Shown here one piece after another: positions 1-8,960 of a DNA stretch of 64,000 nt; position 1 is the first letter of the stretch; every line of letters begins with the position of its first letter. The notes beneath the pieces were generated by a model. The model saw only the letters and a program-made list of their open reading frames with translations, did no database searches and was not told where the DNA came from. This stretch comes from Mycobacterium asiaticum DSM 44297 (GTDB lineage Bacteria > Actinomycetota > Actinomycetes > Mycobacteriales > Mycobacteriaceae). The DNA is taken from positions 169,724 through 233,723 of the forward strand of contig NZ_HG964939.1 in assembly GCF_000613245.1 (NCBI RefSeq). The letters run 5' to 3'. The translations under genes and the position numbers were made by a program.

Positions 1-771
1 GTAGTAGCCCAAAGCGGCCTCGCTCTGTTCCGGCCCGGGGCCCGGGGCGCCCAGCGCGTCCTTCAGGTAGGCGACATGGTTCTCGCTGAAGTCGCCGTAG
101 CCGGAGAATTCGAAGACGCTGAGCCGTTCGTCGTTGTCGTAGCGGCGTCCCAGCGCGGCCAGCAACTGGCTGAAGTCGCTGAGATAGGTGGGGTCGTTGA
201 AGTTCGGCACCACCTGCGTCACCCCGGGAGCCGATCCGGTTCGCGGGCCGGGATAGCTGGTGCTGGTGCCCGGCCGAGCGCGCTCCCAGTCGGGTATCTC
301 GATATTGGTGTTGTCGGGGTAGGACGTATTGCAGCAGGAGTTGTAGGCCTGCACCCGCAGTGTGAGCCGCATCCGGCGCTCGGCCATCTTGTTCAGCGCG
401 TCGTCGATGATGCTGAAGTCGTACTTGCGATCGTCCGGGGCGTCCGGGGGCAAGGTCGCTGGATCGACCGGTTGCAGCTGCCGCCAGGTCACCCGCAGGC
501 TGGCGTCGTAGGAGGCCGGCCACGCCGGATACCGCTGCTGGGCCGGTGCGCCCTGCGGGAAGAGCGGCACCATCAGGTCTTCGTACTGCCCCCGTAGTGG
601 GTTGGGTATCTCCTGCGCGGCCGGCGGGATGGCCGGATTCACCATTGCGGCCAGCGGGCCGGGATCGTTGTGGTTACGGCTGCAGCCGCCGATCAGCAGT
701 GCCGCCCCGGCGACCACCACGGTCGCGCAGGCAACGACGGTCAACGTGACTTTTCTGATTGTTCGAGCCAT
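1..771 (-). CDS. Putative lipoprotein, DUF4832/glycosidase-like (3' end cut by window)
   Basis: An open frame of exactly 257 codons runs from ATG at 771 to the left edge, so the C-terminus is missing. The N-terminus is a lipoprotein signal: positive MARTIRK, a hydrophobic stretch, then lipobox LIGGC with the Cys at about residue 30. The mature part has segments typical of (beta/alpha)8 sugar-hydrolase-like proteins: a framing segment LRVTWRQL, then MRLTLRVQAYNSCC, and later FEFSGYGDFSEN, which resembles the G-Y-G-x-[WF] region of DUF4832 proteins. Substrate is unknown. It lies 13 bases downstream of the cyclic-di-GMP enzyme gene on the same strand, so the two are probably co-transcribed. The family assignment is from motif memory. 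Confidence 0.6.
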   Translation of the reverse strand, partial: MARTIRKVTLTVVACATVVVAGAALLIGGCSRNHNDPGPLAAMVNPAIPPAAQEIPNPLRGQYEDLMVPLFPQGAPAQQRYPAWPASYDASLRVTWRQLQPVDPATLPPDAPDDRKYDFSIIDDALNKMAERRMRLTLRVQAYNSCCNTSYPDNTNIEIPDWERARPGTSTSYPGPRTGSAPGVTQVVPNFNDPTYLSDFSQLLAALGRRYDNDERLSVFEFSGYGDFSENHVAYLKDALGAPGPGPEQSEAALGYY

Positions 772-784
772 TCTCACTGGTGAG

Positions 785-2671
785 CTAGATTGCGCCGAGC
801 GTCAGCGCCTCGCGGTCGGCGAGGAACGGCATCGGCATCCAGCGCGCGGACAGCAACGCCTCCATGGCGTTGCCCGGAACGGGACGGGACAGCAGGAAAC
901 CCTGCGCCCGGTGGCAACCGTGTTGCATCAAAGTCAGTGCGGCGGCCGGAGTTTCGACGCCTTCGGCGACCAGTTGCAAACCGAACGCCTCGGCCAGGCC
1001 GATTATGGCGCGCACGATGGCCAGGTCGCCGGCGTTGGTTCCCAGGTCCCGGACGAACCCGGTGTCGATCTTCAGCATGTCGACCGGCAGGGACTTCAGG
1101 TGCGACAGCACCGCGTACCCGGTGCCGAAGTCGTCGATGGCGATCTGGACGCCGACCTCTTTGAGCTCGTGCAGGGTCTTGCGGGTGGTTTCGATGTCGT
1201 GCACCACCGCGCGCTCGGTGATCTCGAGGCAGACCGAGCCGCCGTCGATGCCGAATTCCTCGATGGTGTCCGCGACGGTGCGGACGAAGCCGCGGGTGAT
1301 CAGCTGCACCGGTGAGACGTTGATGCGCAGAATCGCGCTCTGGCCCACCCCGTTCGCGCGCCACCGGCTGAATTCCGAACAGGCGCTTCGCATCACCCAG
1401 CGGCCCAGTTCACCGGCCAGGTTCGTCGACTCGGCGACCCCGATGAACGAATCCGGCAGCAGCAGGCCCCAGATCGGGTGCCGCCAGCGCACCAGCGCTT
1501 CGGCCGCGACGATCGCGCCGGTCCACAGGTCGACCTCAGGCAGGTAGTGCAGCAGCAGGGCTTCGCTGTCGATGTCGCCCTGCAGGTGCAACTCGATGTC
1601 GTTGCGGAATGCGCTCTTTAGCGACATGTCGTCGGTGGACAGGGCGACCTGATTACCGCCGGCGCGCTTGGCCGACAGGACCGCTTCGTCTGCACGACGC
1701 AGCAGGTCGGTGCTGTTATCCCGGCCGGGCATGCCCACAGCCAAGCCGATGCTCACGGTGCGGGTGATCTGGTGGCCGCCGATCGCCAGGCGTTCGCGCA
1801 ACATGGTGCCCAGACGGCGGGCGAACGATTCGGCGGCTGCGCTGGACATCGTCTGATCCGGGATCACCACGAACTCGTCACCGCCGAGGCGGGCGATCAT
1901 GCTCTGGCTGCCCGCGCACACCCGCAGGCGCTGCGCGAAGACGCGGATGAACCAGTCGCCGGCGGTATGCCCCAGGTAGTCGTTGATCGACTTGAGGCGG
2001 TCCAGATCCATGTACAGCACCGCCACCGGCCCGGGGTTGCCCGACGCCAGCCGCTCGGTCAGATGCGCGACCAGTGCCCGACGGTTGTAGAGCCCGGTCA
2101 GGTCGTCATGCTCGGCCAGGTAACGGAGCTTCTCCTCCGCCGCGATCCGTGCCTGTAGCTGCGCGAACAGCGCGGCCACCGCTTCGAGGGTGTTGATCTC
2201 CTCTTGCTTCCACTTTCTGGCGCCGAATTTGACGAATCCCAGCACGCCGGTGGTCTTCTCCCCCGACACCAGCGGGGCGGCCGCGACCGACGGCGAAGCC
2301 ACGTGCTTGGCACCGCTGCCCCAGCGCTGAAATGACCGATTGTTCTGCTCGGGCCGGATCACCACCGGCTTCCTGCCGTGCTCGCACTGCGCCAGCACCG
2401 GGTCCGCACTGGTGAAGTGCACCACCGCCTCCGGGTCGGGGTCCGGAACATTCACCCGCGGCGGCCATTCGGCGACCAGTACCGAGGCGCGGATGTCGTG
2501 GTCGTGATGGCGCAGGAAGCTGGCGTCCACGTCGAACTGCTCGACGAGCTGGGCTAAAACCCGTTCACTGACCTGTGTAGCGGTGGACGCGGTCGCCTCC
2601 ATCAGCTGGGTAGCTACGGAAGTGACGACGAGGTCCAAGCTGCGCGGCAACGGGTCCTCCGATTCGTGCAC
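785..2671 (-). CDS. GAF-GGDEF-EAL bifunctional cyclic-di-GMP cyclase/phosphodiesterase (Rv1354c-like)
   Basis: 628 residues from GTG 2671. Domains in order: GAF about 30-175, GGDEF about 185-345 with RLGGDEF at 261-267, EAL about 360-610 with EALVR at 391-395. Both active sites look intact: GGDEF is complete, and the EAL domain keeps the INVSP asparagine, EITER glutamate, IDDFGTGY aspartates, LKID lysine and AEGVET glutamate. The product-inhibition I-site (RxxD, five residues before GGDEF) is missing; the corresponding residues are GSQS. No membrane segment is seen, so it should be cytosolic with GAF as sensor. Length and domain order match M. tuberculosis Rv1354c (623 aa), a dual-activity enzyme encoded elsewhere in that genome. 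Confidence 0.92.
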   Translation of the reverse strand: MHESEDPLPRSLDLVVTSVATQLMEATASTATQVSERVLAQLVEQFDVDASFLRHHDHDIRASVLVAEWPPRVNVPDPDPEAVVHFTSADPVLAQCEHGRKPVVIRPEQNNRSFQRWGSGAKHVASPSVAAAPLVSGEKTTGVLGFVKFGARKWKQEEINTLEAVAALFAQLQARIAAEEKLRYLAEHDDLTGLYNRRALVAHLTERLASGNPGPVAVLYMDLDRLKSINDYLGHTAGDWFIRVFAQRLRVCAGSQSMIARLGGDEFVVIPDQTMSSAAAESFARRLGTMLRERLAIGGHQITRTVSIGLAVGMPGRDNSTDLLRRADEAVLSAKRAGGNQVALSTDDMSLKSAFRNDIELHLQGDIDSEALLLHYLPEVDLWTGAIVAAEALVRWRHPIWGLLLPDSFIGVAESTNLAGELGRWVMRSACSEFSRWRANGVGQSAILRINVSPVQLITRGFVRTVADTIEEFGIDGGSVCLEITERAVVHDIETTRKTLHELKEVGVQIAIDDFGTGYAVLSHLKSLPVDMLKIDTGFVRDLGTNAGDLAIVRAIIGLAEAFGLQLVAEGVETPAAALTLMQHGCHRAQGFLLSRPVPGNAMEALLSARWMPMPFLADREALTLGAI

Positions 2672-2923
2672 GTCCCAAGTCGACTGCGCCGGCTACGGGC
2701 GACTACCAGTCATCAGACAATCTTGGCGGCCGCCGTATCTCAATGCCTGCCGATGCGCATCGAAGCGGCCTCAAAAGTCGCCTGGAAGCCCTGGGCAGTA
2801 CCCGGACCGACGCAGGTCACGGATGGATTAGTGGTCAGCGAAGACTATCACGCAGAGCCCCTGGTGCCCTGTGCTAACTCCGCTACTCCACCGTGGCCGG
2901 CGGTGTCGTCGGCCAGGGTCGGC

Positions 2924-2929
2924 TAGGGT
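2924..2929 (+). promoter_or_regulatory. -10 hexamer TAGGGT, predicted leaderless
   Basis: TAGGGT fits the mycobacterial TANNNT -10 consensus and ends 6 bases before the GTG at 2936, so the transcript would begin at the start codon. This also supports choosing that GTG. Confidence 0.55.
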
Positions 2930-2935
2930 CGGCTT

Positions 2936-3739
2936 GTGTCAGTCGCAGCGTCCGCCAAACGGTTGCTCGCGCCGGCGGCAAAGACGCTCACGCCCCGCTT
3001 GTTCTGGCGGCGCAAATACCGGATCTTGCAGCGTCTCGGTGAATCCCGCCCGGACGTCGCGCTGGTGCAATCCCTGTGCGACCCAGGCCGCGTCTCCCTC
3101 GACATCGGCGCCGACGTCGGCGAATTCGCAATTGCCATGCTGAGTAAGTCGCAATCGGTGATCGCGTTCGAGCCGCGTCCGGCTCAGGCCCGCGACCTGG
3201 CGGCAATGTTCGAGGCAGTCGGCGCAAACGTGCGCGTCGAGGCGGTGGCGTTGTCGGACACGCCCGGCGTGACCACGATGCGGGTGGTCGAATCCGATCC
3301 GGGGCGAAGCACCATCGACGGGGAGAACGTCCTGGACACCGCGATCGGCGGCGCCGTCCAGTCGATCGAGGTCCCGGTCAAGTGCCTCGACGACTACCGG
3401 CTGACGAATGTCGGGCTGATCAAAATCGACGTCGAGGGCCATGAGCTGGCCGTCCTTCGCGGTGCCCTCGATACGTTGCGTCGCAATCGGCCATCGATCG
3501 TCGTCGAGGCCGAAGAACGTCACCATGCCAATGCGGTCGCCGACATCACCGAGCTGTTGAGCAGCCTGGGCTTCCGCGGTCATTTCACCTTGGACGGGCA
3601 GCGCCGGCCTATCGAGGAATTCGACGCCACCGCCCATCAGAACGCCGCCAACATCGGCGGAGCGGAGGACGACTGGGCCGCGACCGGCGTGTACGTCAAC
3701 AACTTCGTCTTCGAGCCCGCGCAGGGGCCAACGCCGTAG
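2936..3739 (+). CDS. FkbM-family SAM-dependent methyltransferase
   Basis: 267 residues from GTG 2936, supported by a leaderless -10 just upstream. The SAM-binding motif I region is LDIGADVGEFAIAML at about 59-73, followed by VIAFEPRPAQA (motif II acidic residue) and the FkbM hallmark LIKIDVEGHELAVLRGA. The family usually O-methylates sugars or lipids; many mycobacterial relatives are linked to glycolipids, but no glycosyltransferase lies next to it, so the substrate cannot be named. It stands alone: the gene before it diverges and the next starts about 100 bases later with its own predicted promoter. Confidence 0.85.
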   Translation: MSVAASAKRLLAPAAKTLTPRLFWRRKYRILQRLGESRPDVALVQSLCDPGRVSLDIGADVGEFAIAMLSKSQSVIAFEPRPAQARDLAAMFEAVGANVRVEAVALSDTPGVTTMRVVESDPGRSTIDGENVLDTAIGGAVQSIEVPVKCLDDYRLTNVGLIKIDVEGHELAVLRGALDTLRRNRPSIVVEAEERHHANAVADITELLSSLGFRGHFTLDGQRRPIEEFDATAHQNAANIGGAEDDWAATGVYVNNFVFEPAQGPTP

Positions 3740-3772
3740 CGGCGTGAAACAAATCACAATTGGGGTCTGCCC

Positions 3773-3799
3773 TGTCACGGATGGCCGGCTTGCGGTGTC
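3773..3799 (+). promoter_or_regulatory. Predicted ECF41 (SigJ-type) promoter
   Basis: TGTCACG at 3773-3779, 16 bases, then TGTC at 3796-3799. This is close to the ECF41 consensus TGTCACA-N16/17-CGTC and to the GTCACA-N16-CGTC type element I recall for M. tuberculosis SigJ. It would start RNA near 3807, 29 bases before the oxidoreductase ATG, leaving room for the AAAGGAG ribosome site at 3823-3829. Confidence 0.6.
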
Positions 3800-3835
3800 T
3801 GAAGGTCGTAACGCTCGCGACCAAAGGAGACAAAG

Positions 3836-5029
3836 ATGTCTGAGCTACAACCGACCGGGACCCGCAAACGCGTCGTCGTCATCGGCGGCGGCTATGCCGG
3901 CACCATGGCGGCCAACCATCTGCGGCTGCGGGCCGACGTCGACATCACCCTGGTGAACACTCGGCCGCAATTCGTCGAACGCATCCGCCTGCACCAGCTG
4001 GCGGCCGGTACCGGCACCGCCACCGCCGACTACGGCACGCTGCTGGGTAACGGCATCGAGCTGGTTGTCGACAAGGCCGAGCACATCGACGCCGCCGCCC
4101 GCCGCGTGCGGCTGGCCTCGGGCGCCGAACTGGAATACGACTACCTGATCTACGCCGTCGGCAGCACCGGCGCGACACCCGTGGCGGTGCCCGGCGCCGC
4201 CGAGTATGCGTTCGTGCTCGCCGAACTCGAAGGCGCGCAACGGCTGCGGTACGCGCTGGCCGACCTGCCGCCGAACGCTCCGGTCACCGTGGTCGGCGGC
4301 GGCCTGACCGGCATCGAGGCCGCCGGAGAGCTGGGCGAGGAGGGCCGGGCCGTCACCCTGGTGTGCGGCGGCATCTTGGGTCCGTCGCTGAGCGGCCCGG
4401 GGCGGCGCTCGGTGGCAAAGCAGCTGCGCAAGCTTGGGGTCACCATCCTGGAAACCGCCACGGTCAACGAGGTGCGCTGGGATTCGGTAGTGCTCAACGA
4501 CGGCGAGGTGCTGCCCAGCGCGGTGACCGTCTGGACGGCCGGCTTCGGTGTCCCCGACCTGGCCACCCGCAGCGGGTTGCGCACCGACTCGATCGGCCGC
4601 CTGCTCACCGACGAGACGCTGACCAGCATCAGCGATGAGCGCATCGTCGCCGCCGGGGACGCGGCCGCGCCGTCCAACCAGCCGCTGCGGATGAGCTGCC
4701 AGGCCGCCAACCCGATGGCCGCCCAGGCCGCCAATACCGTGCTGGCCCGCATCGCCGGGACCACCCCGGCCAAGCTGAACCAGGCGTTCACCGGCCAATG
4801 CATCAGCGTCGGCCGCAGCTACGGCACCGTGCAGCTGGCCCGCCTTGATGACACCCCGATCAGGCTCTACATCGGCGGCCGGACGGCCGCCACCATCAAG
4901 GAACTGGTCTGCAAGGGAACGCTCTGGGGTCTGCGTAAGGAAGCGGCCAAACCCGGCTGGTACCGGTGGATCAAAGGCGGCAAGCGCCCCGCGCAGCTGC
5001 CGGCGGACAAGCAGGCTGCGCTGCGGTGA
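3836..5029 (+). CDS. FAD-dependent pyridine nucleotide oxidoreductase (NDH-2-like), ECF41 partner
   Basis: 397 residues from ATG 3836, with a strong AAAGGAG ribosome site ending 6 bases upstream. An N-terminal dinucleotide fold VVVIGGGYAGTMAANHL (about 12-28) binds FAD and a second, VVGGGLTGIEAAGEL, binds NAD(P)H; a later segment IVAAGDAAAP is the usual FAD-contacting AGDAA motif. The architecture is that of NDH-2/AIF-like flavoproteins. No C-terminal membrane anchor is obvious, though KPGWYRWIKGGK near the end is aromatic and basic. The sigma gene starts 5 bases after its stop. ECF41 sigma factors are normally encoded beside a COE protein (carboxymuconolactone decarboxylase, oxidoreductase or epimerase); this flavoprotein fills that position. 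Its physiological substrate is unknown. Confidence 0.85.
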   Translation: MSELQPTGTRKRVVVIGGGYAGTMAANHLRLRADVDITLVNTRPQFVERIRLHQLAAGTGTATADYGTLLGNGIELVVDKAEHIDAAARRVRLASGAELEYDYLIYAVGSTGATPVAVPGAAEYAFVLAELEGAQRLRYALADLPPNAPVTVVGGGLTGIEAAGELGEEGRAVTLVCGGILGPSLSGPGRRSVAKQLRKLGVTILETATVNEVRWDSVVLNDGEVLPSAVTVWTAGFGVPDLATRSGLRTDSIGRLLTDETLTSISDERIVAAGDAAAPSNQPLRMSCQAANPMAAQAANTVLARIAGTTPAKLNQAFTGQCISVGRSYGTVQLARLDDTPIRLYIGGRTAATIKELVCKGTLWGLRKEAAKPGWYRWIKGGKRPAQLPADKQAALR

Positions 5030-5034
5030 GCTCG

Positions 5035-5931
5035 ATGACGGACAGCGGCGGGCATGCAGACCGGTTCTCTCTGCTGCGCCCGCTGCTGTTCACCATCGCC
5101 TACGAGATCCTCGGCTCGGCCACCGAAGCCGACGACGTCCTGCAGGACAGCTACCTTCGCTGGGCCGATGTCGACCTCTCGACGGTGCGCGACACCAAGT
5201 CCTATCTGGCCCGCCTCGTCACCCGTCAGGCGCTAAACGCCTTACGCGCTCAGGCGCGCCGCCGTGAGGAGTACGTAGGACCCTGGCTGCCCGAGCCGCT
5301 ACTGCTCGAGGACCAGGACGCGTCGGCCGATGTCGTTCTGGCGGAATCGGTTTCAATGGCCATGCTGGTGCTGCTGGAGACGCTGACTCCGGACGAACGG
5401 GCCGTGTTCGTGCTGCGCGAGGTGTTCGGGTTCGACTACGGCGAGATCTCCGAGGCCGTGAACAAGTCGGAAGCCGCCGTGCGGCAGGTCGCCCACCGGG
5501 CCCGGGAACACGTGCACGCCCGCCGCAAACGTTTCGATGACATCGACCCCGAGCGCAATGCCCAGATCACCCAGCAGTTCCTGGCCTCCGCCGCGAGCGG
5601 GGACGTGGATGCGCTGCTGGCCATGCTGGCACCCGATGCGGTCTGGACGGCCGACAGCGGCGGCAAGGTCAGCGCGGCCCGCAAGCCGGTGGTGGGCGCA
5701 GAGCGGGTAGCCAGGGCCGTCGCCGGGCTGATGCGCAAGGCGCGGGCACGACTTCGGGTGGAGACGGTGACCTGCAACAGCGCTCCGGCCGTGCTGTTCT
5801 ACCTTGACGAACGGCTCGAAGGGTTGATCACGGTGGAGATCGTGGACGAGAAGATCACCCACTTCTACGTGATGCGCAACCCCGACAAGCTGGCCGCACT
5901 GGTGAACGCACGTGAGATCAGTCGTACTTGA
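5035..5931 (+). CDS. sigJ: ECF41-group RNA polymerase sigma factor with SnoaL-like C-terminal domain (SigJ-like)
   Basis: 298 residues from ATG 5035; an in-frame GTG at 5026 overlapping the upstream stop is an alternative. Sigma region 2 (FTIAYEILGSATEADDVLQD) and region 4 (FVLREVFGFDYGEISEAV, then AVRQVAHRAREHV) are clear. The linker carries WLPEPL, and the C-terminal NTF2/SnoaL-like extension carries DSGGK and NPDKL, the three signature motifs of ECF41 factors, whose fused domain replaces an anti-sigma factor. Accordingly no anti-sigma gene is adjacent. It is translationally linked to the flavoprotein before it and probably controls that promoter. The symbol reflects family similarity to M. 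tuberculosis sigJ; strict orthology is not shown. Confidence 0.85.
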   Translation: MTDSGGHADRFSLLRPLLFTIAYEILGSATEADDVLQDSYLRWADVDLSTVRDTKSYLARLVTRQALNALRAQARRREEYVGPWLPEPLLLEDQDASADVVLAESVSMAMLVLLETLTPDERAVFVLREVFGFDYGEISEAVNKSEAAVRQVAHRAREHVHARRKRFDDIDPERNAQITQQFLASAASGDVDALLAMLAPDAVWTADSGGKVSAARKPVVGAERVARAVAGLMRKARARLRVETVTCNSAPAVLFYLDERLEGLITVEIVDEKITHFYVMRNPDKLAALVNAREISRT

Positions 5932-5982
5932 TCCAGGCGGTCCCTGGCGTGCGAATACCCGCGGTTCTGTCAAGCTAGGTCG

Positions 5983-7251
5983 GTGCGAATCGACCGGCTC
6001 GGTGACCTGGGCGGCGCGCCCCAGGTGCTGCGCGCCGTCGGCCGCGCCGTTAGTCGGCTCGGCCTGGCGCCGCCGGCCGCACTGACCGGAGAATGGTTCG
6101 GCGCGCTGGCCGTCATCGCACCGAGCGTGTCCGTGCAGCCGGTCGCTGTCGACAAGGTCTTCGATGTCAGCCCCGCCCGGTCGGCGAATCCGCAGGTGGA
6201 CGCGGTGGGCGGAGGCTGGATCGGCTACCTGTCCTACCCGGATCCGGGTGCCGACGGACTCGCGCCCCGGATTCCCGAGGCCGCCGGCGGCTGGACGGAC
6301 AGTGTGCTGCGCCAAGACCGGGACGGCCAGTGGTGGTACGAAAGCCTCTCGGGTGCGCCCATGCCGGACTGGCTCACCGAGTCGCTGGGGTCGCGCGCCG
6401 GCCCAGGGCCCAGAACTGCACCGCTGTGCCAGATCAGTTGGCGGCCCGCCGATCGCCCAGCACACCGCGCGGGTGTGCTGGCGTGCTTGGACGCCATCGC
6501 CGCGGGCGAGGTGTACCAGGCTTGCGTCTGCACCCAGTTCGCCGGAACGGTCAGCGGATCTCCGCTGGAATTCTTCGCCGACGGGGTGGCCCGAACCGCA
6601 CCGGCGCGGGCGGCGTACCTCGCCGGTCACTGGGGTGCCGTCGCATCCCTGTCACCCGAACTTTTTCTGCGACGCCGGGGCGGCGTCGTGGTTTCCAGCC
6701 CCATCAAGGGCACCCTGCCCCTACACGCCTGGCCATCTGCGCTGCGGGCATCTCCCAAGGAAGTCGCCGAGAACATCATGATTGTGGATCTGGTGCGCAA
6801 TGACCTTGGCCGCGTGGCGATTACCGGTACCGTCAAAGTGCCCGAGCTACTGGTGGTGCGCCGGGCACCCGGCGTCTGGCATCTGGTGTCGACGGTGTCG
6901 GCGCACATACCATCCGACCTGCCGAATACGGCGCTGCTGGACGCCGCCTTCCCGCCTGCTTCCGTTACCGGGACACCCAAAATACGTGCCCGGCAACTGA
7001 TTTCACAGTGGGAGCAGCGACGACGCGGAATCTACTGCGGTACAGTCGGTTTAGCATCTCCAGTCGCGGGATGTGAGCTGAACGTAGCTATCCGCACCGT
7101 CGAGTTCGACCGCCACGGCGCCGCGGTGCTGGGGGTCGGCGGCGGCATCACCGCCGACTCGGATCCCGACGCCGAATGGCAGGAATGCTTACATAAGGCG
7201 GCTCCCGTCGTCGGACCGCCGAGCACCGTCGCGGCAAGTCGGGTGAGTTAG
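5983..7251 (+). CDS. pabB: Aminodeoxychorismate synthase component I
   Basis: 422 residues from GTG 5983. This chorismate-binding enzyme makes 4-amino-4-deoxychorismate for p-aminobenzoate and folate, with a glutamine amidotransferase partner (PabA) that is not in this window. Conserved blocks of the anthranilate synthase I/PabB family are present: GEVYQACVCTQF, PIKGTLP, ENIMIVDLVRNDLGRVA, PPASVTGTPKIRARQLI and RGIYCGTVGLASP. Position and length agree with Rv1005c, whose neighbour Rv1006 is also next door here. Start choice is moderate: no ribosome site is evident and an imperfect -10 (TAGGTC) precedes the GTG. Confidence 0.9.
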   Translation: MRIDRLGDLGGAPQVLRAVGRAVSRLGLAPPAALTGEWFGALAVIAPSVSVQPVAVDKVFDVSPARSANPQVDAVGGGWIGYLSYPDPGADGLAPRIPEAAGGWTDSVLRQDRDGQWWYESLSGAPMPDWLTESLGSRAGPGPRTAPLCQISWRPADRPAHRAGVLACLDAIAAGEVYQACVCTQFAGTVSGSPLEFFADGVARTAPARAAYLAGHWGAVASLSPELFLRRRGGVVVSSPIKGTLPLHAWPSALRASPKEVAENIMIVDLVRNDLGRVAITGTVKVPELLVVRRAPGVWHLVSTVSAHIPSDLPNTALLDAAFPPASVTGTPKIRARQLISQWEQRRRGIYCGTVGLASPVAGCELNVAIRTVEFDRHGAAVLGVGGGITADSDPDAEWQECLHKAAPVVGPPSTVAASRVS

Positions 7252-7403
7252 CTCAGCAAATTCCGGAGCAGATAATCCGGTCCGGTGATTTTTGCCGAAC
7301 GCCCACGCGGATTCCCGCGTGCGCATAAGCTTCAGCCATCGACTCGTCTGTCCGCGCGCAAACGCGGCGGGGTCTGCAGGCAGCAAGGTTGGAGGGGATC
7401 GGC

Positions 7404-8935
7404 ATGAGAGTCGCCATCGTCGGCGCAGCGGCGGCCGCTGTTTTGGGTGGTGCGCTGGCGGTTGCGCCGTTGACCGTCTCCAACCAATCCAGGACGCTGC
7501 CTTCGGGCGGCACCTGCAGCGCAGGTAAGCAGTGCGATCGGCTCGCGTCCGTCCTGATGCCCGAGGCGGGCAAACAGTCCGGAGCCCAGGCGCCGAGGGT
7601 GCCGTCAGCGGTCGAGCCGCCGGCGGCTCCCTCGCCTGCAATCGCACCGCGGCCCGAAACGCCCGGAAATCCGGCGCCGGCCGCCTACACGCCGCCCGCC
7701 GGGTCCAGCGGCGGCTCGAGTTTCTTGCCGCCCGCATCCAACGCGATCAGTCCCGCCAACCCGCCGGCCGCGGCGGCGTTACCGCCCGGCATCGACGACT
7801 ACCCCACGCTTCCCGGCATCGGCGGCATCCCCGGCGTCGGAATCCCAGGCGTACCGGACCTCTACGGCGTGGCAGGGGGGTAGCAGGGCTGGCCGGGATC
7901 CCCTATGGCGCCAACGCTGCCTTTTCGATCGTCAACGGTCTGATCGGGGTAGGCAACACTGTCTCCGGAGCGGTGACCTCGGGTGCGCTGGCCGTCACCT
8001 ACGTGGTGCTCGCCTACAACGCCTTGCAGAGCTCGGGCCTGCTGCCCGCCATCAACAACGGCCTCGGCTCGCTGGGCAACATACTGCTACCGGGTGCCGC
8101 GGCCCTACCGGCTGCGGCGTTGCCCAGCTTGAGTCTCCCTGGCCTGCCGAGCCTGCCCGGCCTGCCGGGGATGTCTCCCGCGGGCCTGATCGCGCTCGCC
8201 GGCGCCGGCGGCCTGCCCGGCCTGCCGGCTCTGCCGGGCGTGTCAGCGGCCAGCCTGCTGCCGCTGGCGGCAAATGGCCTGCCGGGTCTGCCGGGCGTGT
8301 CTCCCACCGACCTGATCGCGCTGGCTACCAGCGGCGGCATTCCGGGTCTGCCCCCGTTGCCGGGCGTCGACCCGGCAATCATTGCCGCGGCCTTGCCGGC
8401 GTTGGCTGCCGGCATTCCGGGGTTGCCTCCGATACCGGGTCTCGACCCAGCGATGCTGTCGGCGGCCCTGCCCGCGCTGGCCACAGCGATACCGGGTGGG
8501 ATACCCAACGTGGATCCGGCGATGGTGGCCGCGCTGCTACCGGCGTTGGCTGGCGGAGTCCCGGGTGTGAATCCGGCGATGCTGAGCGCCGCGCTACCCG
8601 CCTTGGCCGGCGGTGTACCCGGCGTGGACCCCGGACTTGTTGCCGCGGCATTGCCCGCCTTGGTCGGCGGAGGAGCACCGGGGCTGCCGAGCTTGCCGGG
8701 CGTGCCGGGCCTGCCCGCGCTACCGGGCGTAGACCCGGCCGCGCTGGCTGCAGCGCTGCCGGCGATAGCGGCCGCCCTACCCGGCCTCCCCGGCCTGCCC
8801 GCGTTGCCCGGCTTGCCCGGCCTGCCTGGCTTGCCCGGCCTGCCTGGCTTGCCCGCGCTTCCCGCCCTGCCGGGACCCCCGCCGGTGCCCCCGCACCCGC
8901 CGATCTGCCCGATACCGGGTGGACCCTGCTTCTGA
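7404..8935 (+). pseudogene. Secreted PGLP-repeat protein (Rv1006-like), single-base frameshift
   Basis: Start ATG 7404 has ribosome site GGAGGGG (7391-7397) and encodes a signal peptide, MRVAIVGAAAAAVLGGALAV. The first frame ends at TAG 7881-7883 right after a run of six G (7875-7880). The homologous continuation, VAGLAGIPYGANAAFSIVNG, lies in the -1 frame and stays open to TGA 8933-8935; one extra G would join the two into about 510 codons. The second half is made of PGLPGLPGV and PG(V/L)DPAMLSAALPALAGG repeats, ending in a Cys-containing tail, CPIPGGPCF. It is either a true frameshift, a slippage-prone (phase-variable) tract, or an assembly error in the homopolymer. Function is unknown. Confidence 0.75.
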
Positions 8936-8960
8936 CATCCTGACTGGACGCGGCCGGGGC

